Assembly (NCBI GenBank): GCA_036768485.1
Contig: JAVLUZ010000142.1
Location: 6,402,006-6,466,005 of the forward strand
Direction: 5' to 3'
DNA: 64,000 nt
Source of the DNA: Mermis nigrescens
Lineage: Eukaryota; Nematoda; Enoplea; Mermithida; Mermithidae
Both the position numbers and the translations under genes were made by a program. Position 1 is the first letter of the stretch. Each line of letters starts with the position of its first letter. Shown piece after piece: positions 58,497-64,000 of the stretch. The notes beneath the pieces were generated by a model. The model was not told the DNA's origin. It saw only the letters and a list, made by a program, of their open reading frames with translations, and ran no database searches.

Positions 58497-60770
58497 CGGA
58501 GGAACTTTCCTCAAAAACGCGAACGGATCGAATTCCTGCATTGTTGAACGAGCGGAAGATAAAAATTTGCTGATTTTGTGCAACGCAGACTCACGTGTCC
58601 TAAAAGCATCGGCCGAACTTTTTATTGTGTCATCCGAAAACTGATAATTTGAATGACAAACGACTAATAACGTATTCATAGACCGCGAATGGTAGTTGTA
58701 TTTTATCCGGGCCGTGCTAAGGATCGTGCCAGCCGGTGCTGCAGCTGTTGGGTGTTTATGCTTTCATATTTTAGACGGAAAAACCGAAAAAATTCAATAT
58801 TGATAAGGAAGAGGGCAAAATTTGATGTTAAGCGAATAGATTTCCTCCGCGGATAATTCTAAACCAAAGCTAACGTGCTTTTACTCGGCAGACCGTTTAG
58901 TCGGAATTCTATTTTTGCGGAAAAACAAGACCTCCTGTGAACATTCTAAACTTCAAGATGTAACAAAGTACCCCTAAAATAAGCTCAAGTAGCCAGCTTT
59001 ACATAGCAAAAAAGCAAGTGAGCAAAAACGCAGTAGCAATGTATATTTACACAGGCACGCAAGTGAATTCTGATAGCAACGACGCAGAAAACGACAAAAC
59101 TTTGTCCCATCGGGCGAATAAATATGAAGCAAAGCTAAATACAAGTGTACAAGTGTACAAACATGATGTTTCAATAAAAGTTTATACAAAACATGAAATT
59201 GTACCACGCGAATGAAAACATAATATTTCTGTCAATGACAAGCGATGAACAAACAAAAGAAACTTACTGGTTTGTCGCGCGCACTAATCAACTATATAAA
59301 TTTCTAAATGAAAAAAAACAACTGAGATGAGATGCCTTCAAGCGGGTCAAGGACAGCAAAGGTTATCAGATACATACATGTTTATGCAATCATAGGCCGT
59401 TAAGGTCTGCCAATCACAATAACATGAAAATAACATACGTTCTGGACCGCTAATCAGGGATCGACATCGGTAAATCACTTTTCGAATTAGTCATTCTTTG
59501 ATAAACATGCTAATTTATTTAAGCGCGTGCCCAAATAGACGTATTGTTCGGGCCGATTTAGAAAAATTGGTTCTTGGACATTTTGATCAATACTATTCAT
59601 TTTTATTGTATGAACCTTTCGATGGTACTGTCAGACAATTAACTAATTTATAATTTGCTCGGCATTGTCATTTAGGTCGCTCTGGGAAGCTGGATGGCTA
59701 GGGGAGTAGACCTCATAGTCTCAAATTTTCGGGAATAATAAGTCTAAAGCACAATTTCCCTTAATCACCGTGACTCCTCCATGATTTCCCGAATTACCAT
59801 AATCATTACGAATTCGAAAGCATAGGTGAACACGTTCGAAAATTCGATGACATTAGCCGGCATAACTCGAATGAATGGTGTGTAATTTGTGTGAAAAATG
59901 TTAGCTGCCTCGATCAAAATGCTGAAATAAATGAATATTTCGCACCAAGAATAACATCTCAAATGTAATTTTTCATAAAGCTTGTTTGTACACAACGCAA
60001 TGCAAATGGCATCTATTATTGTGAGTGTGTCTGAAGGTCAATTGTGGACAAAACAAATAGCGCTTTAGCTCACTAATTGTTTGAGCATCAAATCAACAAA
60101 AATTTATTAAATTACGATGCATTTGATAGTAAAATTTTCGAAATAATTCAACCATTTTGTGGAGGTAAAATCTGGTCGACAACCGTAAGAAAAAAGCTCA
60201 CAAGATTCAGTATTCGAGACGCACTATTCATGATGAACGAAGGCTTCAAGAAATTAAGTGGTGATTAAACAGGATCCAGAATAAAAAAGGCGAATATCGT
60301 TTGTCTTTACTACAAAACATGTTATTCTCAATCGGGTCCCGGATCCTACATCTATATAAAGTATCTAATGTCTGTCTACCTTAGCCGAACTGCGTCATTA
60401 TTTTTTACATCCTCTGTACGAGCCTCCCGGCATCAACAAGAACTAAAATTAGCATATAATTCAATAGCTCCTTTCATAAATTTCTTCTTACCTGTGTCGA
60501 GACCAAAAAAAAGTCGAACCTCATATTTCATTTTGGTTTGCCCGAGAAAGGAAGCGATTTCGATTAGCTTGTAATGCAGTCAGTCATAAAGCACGCAAAA
60601 ACTTTTTCGCTGGCTCATTTTCCATTAGTTACAAAGCGACCGATAAATAAAAAGTAAACTGACAGCCAAAAAATCCAAAATGCGAATGAAAAATGGAGCA
60701 AAGTAGATAAAGCTGAAGGCCAAAAGATATGTATGCTGCGCGTGCTAATCAAGCCACGAAGCGTTTCGAC
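58497..60770 (-). CDS. Candidate exons of an unrecognised membrane protein (partial)
   Basis: Minus-strand segments that join in phase: 60770-60633, 60567-60492, 60442-60409, 59921-59798, and possibly 59134-59051 and 58738-58497. The first encodes a hydrophobic span (HIFWPSALSTLLHFSFAFWI); the second and third read FLGQTKMKYEVRLFFGLDTG then LVDAGRLVQR; the fourth reads ANIFHTNYTPFIRVMPANVI and ends VFTYAFEFVMIM; the last includes HSRSMNTLLVVCHSNYQFSD. Each has plausible splice sites. I recognise no family; a channel, transporter or receptor is possible. Ends are undefined. Confidence 0.35.
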
Positions 60771-60917
60771 CTCATTAAAATAAAAGCGGAAGTACGCAGA
60801 CTTGCTGCTGTAACTCATTACTTGCCACAGAACTTATGTTCGTAAGACATATGCTGCAATTTGCCGTCGTAGAAACCACATTATGGTACATAACAAGCTA
60901 CACATTGGTATACATAT

Positions 60918-61268
60918 ATGATGAACCACTTTCAAAATAAACTGAGAATAATTCATTTACATATTCGTTATATTTTATTTATTCATTTTTCGCAAATTTA
61001 TCCCATTCGAAAAAAAATATTCTTTTTTCTACTCGTAGTCTTTCTGATAGCTAAGATCAGCACAAAAACAGAAACAAATTCTGAGAAAAATGGCACAAGA
61101 CAAGCAATATTCAAGTTAAATCCGGTGATTGATTTTTTTGCGCAAAAATATGCAGCCCCAGTAATCGATGACGTTATCAAAGTAAACATACGTTATCTGA
61201 GTAAAAATTCAAAATATTACCATCGTGTCGATAAGCTGATTAAATATGAAGAAAAGTACCAGTTATGA
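60918..61268 (+). CDS. Small ORF, possibly secreted or membrane-anchored (116 aa), unrecognised
   Basis: A single open frame with a strongly hydrophobic run after basic residues (RKKIFFFLLVVFLIAKIS), followed by a polar part (FKLNPVIDFFAQKYAAPVID) and ending RVDKLIKYEEKYQL. An internal Met or an upstream exon could be the true start. AATAAA at 61289 suits a poly(A) signal. The last 19 codons and the 3' flank are duplicated downstream with the frame kept. It is antisense to nothing recognised. Confidence 0.4.
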   Translation: MMNHFQNKLRIIHLHIRYILFIHFSQIYPIRKKIFFFLLVVFLIAKISTKTETNSEKNGTRQAIFKLNPVIDFFAQKYAAPVIDDVIKVNIRYLSKNSKYYHRVDKLIKYEEKYQL

Positions 61269-61621
61269 TGTCACTGAGCTACAATTAGAATAAACCGAAA
61301 CATTAATAAACCTCACAATTTCAACGCAAGCAAGTAAAGCTTTTCTGCAGGTAATGATGATCAGAAATACTCGTACCTGCATGAACATGTTAGTCGGCCA
61401 ATTTTAAAAAGGGATTCAAACAAAATATTACCATCCTGTCGATAAGCTGATTAAACATGAAGAAAAGTACCAGTTTTGATGTCACTGAGCTACAATTAGA
61501 ATAAACCGAAACACTTAATAAACCTCGCAATTTCAAGGCGAGCAAGTAAAGCTTTTCTGCAGGTAATGATGATCAGAAATACCTGCATGAACATGTTAGT
61601 CGGCCTATTTTAAAAAGGGAT
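61210..61621. repeat. Tandem duplication, two units of about 211 bp
   Basis: Unit 1 (61210-61420) and unit 2 (61421-61621) both start CAAAATATTACCATC and end near AATTTTAAAAAGGGA or ATTTTAAAAAGGGA. Identity is high, with a 5-base ACTCG indel. Each carries AATAAACCGAAAC. The open frame at the start of the unit is preserved in unit 2 (YYHPVDKLIKHEEKYQF then stop). Confidence 0.9.
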
Positions 61622-61639
61622 CTCAATTTTTGAGGTACA

Positions 61640-64000
61640 TCAAACATGATCAAAATAAGTCTTAACAGACCCAGGGTAGAAAAAGGGAATTTCAAGAAAT
61701 TGAGACTTTCTCGCTAAAATCACTTAGTGGTGAAGTTATCTTTTTTCGGTGTTAAATTCTGCCGGAGCGTTTGAATTATATACCCTTAAAAAACAATGAA
61801 CTTCATAAGGCTCGTATGAGGGCCGAAAATTTTTATCAGATATCTTGAGAATCATTAGAGGATAGGCAAAAAATAAAGACAGTCTTGAGCATTTCTCGAC
61901 GAGCTCTATACAATGTGAGGAAAATTTCAAAAAATTGCAACAATGTTCAATCTTATTTCATAATCGTATACAAAAAATCTATCATCTAAAATATCTTTGC
62001 ATTTGATTTCTTATCATACAGTCCATGGCGGATTCCTTAACACCTGTCTAATGCAATTGTTTTTCGATTTAATAATTATTTGTGCTTTGCAGAAAAAAAA
62101 TACGGAAAATTATCAATTCAACAAAATTGACAAATCCAGCGCGAAGCGTCAGAAAATTTAGCGTTTACTAAGTCAAAAGTACGCCAGAAGCCTGTTTTGC
62201 CGATCTTTCAAAAGCATACAGAGAATTTCTCATTATTTTCTTTGAGACCCCTGTGAGGAACAAAAAATGTTTCCGTTTGAGGGGAGTGTCAGCTAAAAAG
62301 GGGTTTGCATGTTCAAAAAATATGTTAAAACATCAGCTGATTACTTTACGGACACGCAGTCACCAATCAATGGTTTTTTTATTAATTTTGTTTTAACACG
62401 TGTTAAATAACTCCATCAATTTAAAGCGAGTAATGAACAAGATTATTCCACGTTTCTAATTAAGAAGGCACTGACAACGTTTTGCGACACAAAAATTGGA
62501 TAAAAATCATTGAAAGTTAATTTTAATAAGTCGACTAGGCTATTTTTACTGATGCACCACCGTTGCAATAATTTCTGAGTTTAGCCAAAAGCAGACTTAT
62601 TTCATGATTTTTAAATTATATTACCTCAAAGAATATATACAATATTTATGCAAGAACAGCAGTTACATAAACGTAATTCTGAATTCAAAACGTATGTATA
62701 GGAGTATCATACTCGTATATTACTCTAATGATTAAATTTTAATCCGGATAGGTGAAGATAAAATGGCGGATTGCTTACGGATATTGAAATAAAGCTGAAA
62801 TAATCGTTCCAGCGCGAAATGTATTGGGTTAGCAAATTTGCTAGACTCGCCTATATCATATTATATTATATATTATATATTATATTATAGAAGTGCATTA
62901 CTAGAAATATGATAAAGCTTTTCAAAAAACTATACTATTCAAAAATTGGAGACTTTTGCTAGGATTATTAACTGTGTGGAAGTAAGCTCAAGTTAGACAA
63001 AGCTCTCAGCTTGTATGTATAAGCTTACCGGCCATCTGCTTGCATTACTTAGCGCTATGTTAGAAAAGCCGTCTGTCTGCGGTTTCTCCCTTTCGACGGA
63101 AGAACAACGTTTAAATGGCGAGAGTTTGTCAAAAGTTTTACGCCATTTGCCTTTCGGCCAGGCTCGTTAAATAGACGACGATTACGAAAAAATTCAATTA
63201 CACACGTGCAATGGCGAGAAAAAATGTGTTGAAAGCCGCCAGCTTAGTTTTTCAGTTGCGTCGAAGCGTTTTAGTGCTTAGGTACGGATTTTTCCGGTTC
63301 AGAAATGAACGAAGTAGTGATAAGTCGCATCGAATATCTAGTTTCGTAGACAAACAAAAAAAGAGCTTAAACTTTTCTTCCGCTTTTTTATCGACTAATC
63401 GCGCCACGGTTGAAAAATAGTTTGAATAATGAGTTTTTCGTACGCCATGGTTCATTAATTAGTTATGATGCACTTAAAACAAGATTTATAGCTAATGTAG
63501 CTCGGAAGATACATGCTGTCACAACATGGACTAAACAGTAGGCGGCGATATCGCTACCAGTTTAACTGATGAGGAAGTCTGTACATTATGCCGTGTTTAA
63601 AAAATAACCCTTTTAGCACAATAATATAGTAAAAAAAGTCAATTAGAGCCTAAGTCGACTTAAATCCTTCCAGATTTGTATTTTGCCCGGCAAATGATAG
63701 ACCCAGCGACGTTTGTTTTGGCAAAGTTAAGTCAGAAACATGTGACTCGTGTTTTGATTGCTTTTACTCTTTTTCTAAAATTATCAACAGAACGCACCTC
63801 GTTAACTTTACCATCAAACGTTTGATTTTGACCCTTTAAACGCCTTTATTCAGAGTCAACATAACCTATCTACATACCGCATTTGCGTAAAGAATTAAAT
63901 ATGTCAAAAAAATCGCACATCAAGCTATTTATTATACCGATGTGCATGTAATTTCAACTTGCAACCTAGTAGACTTTATTTTTTGTCAATGTGACTGTCA
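61640..64000. other. AT-rich sequence with a repeat fragment, no gene called
   Basis: 61800-62170 resembles the interior of the MITE at 3515-4090 (TTTCTCGACGAGCTCTA; AAATCCAGCGCGAAGCGTCAGAA). An AT dinucleotide-type stretch sits at 62858-62890. A 69-codon frame at 63211 (MARKNVLKAASLVFQ) has no supporting signal. Confidence 0.5.

Noticed and set aside
63211..63420. 69-residue basic open frame beginning MARKNVLKAASL
   Set aside because: Short, no recognisable similarity, no splice or poly(A) context, and an overlapping open frame on the other strand.

Overview
This is 64 kb of an animal (metazoan) nuclear genome: AT-rich, intron-rich and crowded with short transposable elements. There are no operons, Shine-Dalgarno sites, CRISPR arrays or phage genes. 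Coding DNA is a small fraction, in short exons separated by introns of tens of bases to about 5 kb. I cannot name the species. The gene content fits an invertebrate with a repeat-rich genome.

Two genes are recognised, both rebuilt by joining exons whose reading phases agree. (1) Plus strand, about 0.97-26.4 kb: the 3' two-thirds of an extracellular heparan-sulfate 6-O-endosulfatase (SULF1/SULF2 family). It comprises the end of the sulfatase domain, the basic hydrophilic domain and the conserved C-terminal domain; the exons with the catalytic cysteine lie upstream of the window. (2) Minus strand, 57.1-43.6 kb: an AGC-group protein kinase of the PRKX / Pka-C3 type, complete from glycine loop to C-terminal tail. 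Five upstream exons join it in phase and would give a long, partly acidic N-terminal extension. Minus-strand exons at 58.5-60.8 kb look like part of a third, unrecognised membrane-protein gene. A small plus-strand ORF (60.9-61.3 kb) has its 3' end tandemly duplicated. Two diverged copies of a very basic terminal exon lie at 31.7 and 33.2 kb.

Most of the rest is mobile DNA. There is one dead Tc1/mariner element (17.1-18.5 kb), a TA-flanked mariner-type MITE (23 kb), and several hAT-like MITE families recognised by 8-bp target duplications. I label the families A-E: A has no identified ends; B starts CAGTG; C starts CATAGGTGGGCG; D starts CATACATGTRAC; E starts with an ATAGGTGCACAGCAT-like end. 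Two larger hAT-like insertions (8453-10193 and 10933-13830) each sit inside a family D copy in the SULF introns. At 19.2-21.0 kb two hAT-like elements are inserted into a mariner-type MITE, and one carries three tandem copies of its own interior. From 33.6 to 42 kb there is a complex of tandem units, long inverted repeats, two foldback elements and small hairpin MITEs.

No previously undescribed multi-gene system is evident. The unusual content is repeat architecture and how it crowds the exons of two signalling-related genes. Gene models are inferred from the DNA and known family patterns only; no database search or transcript evidence was available.
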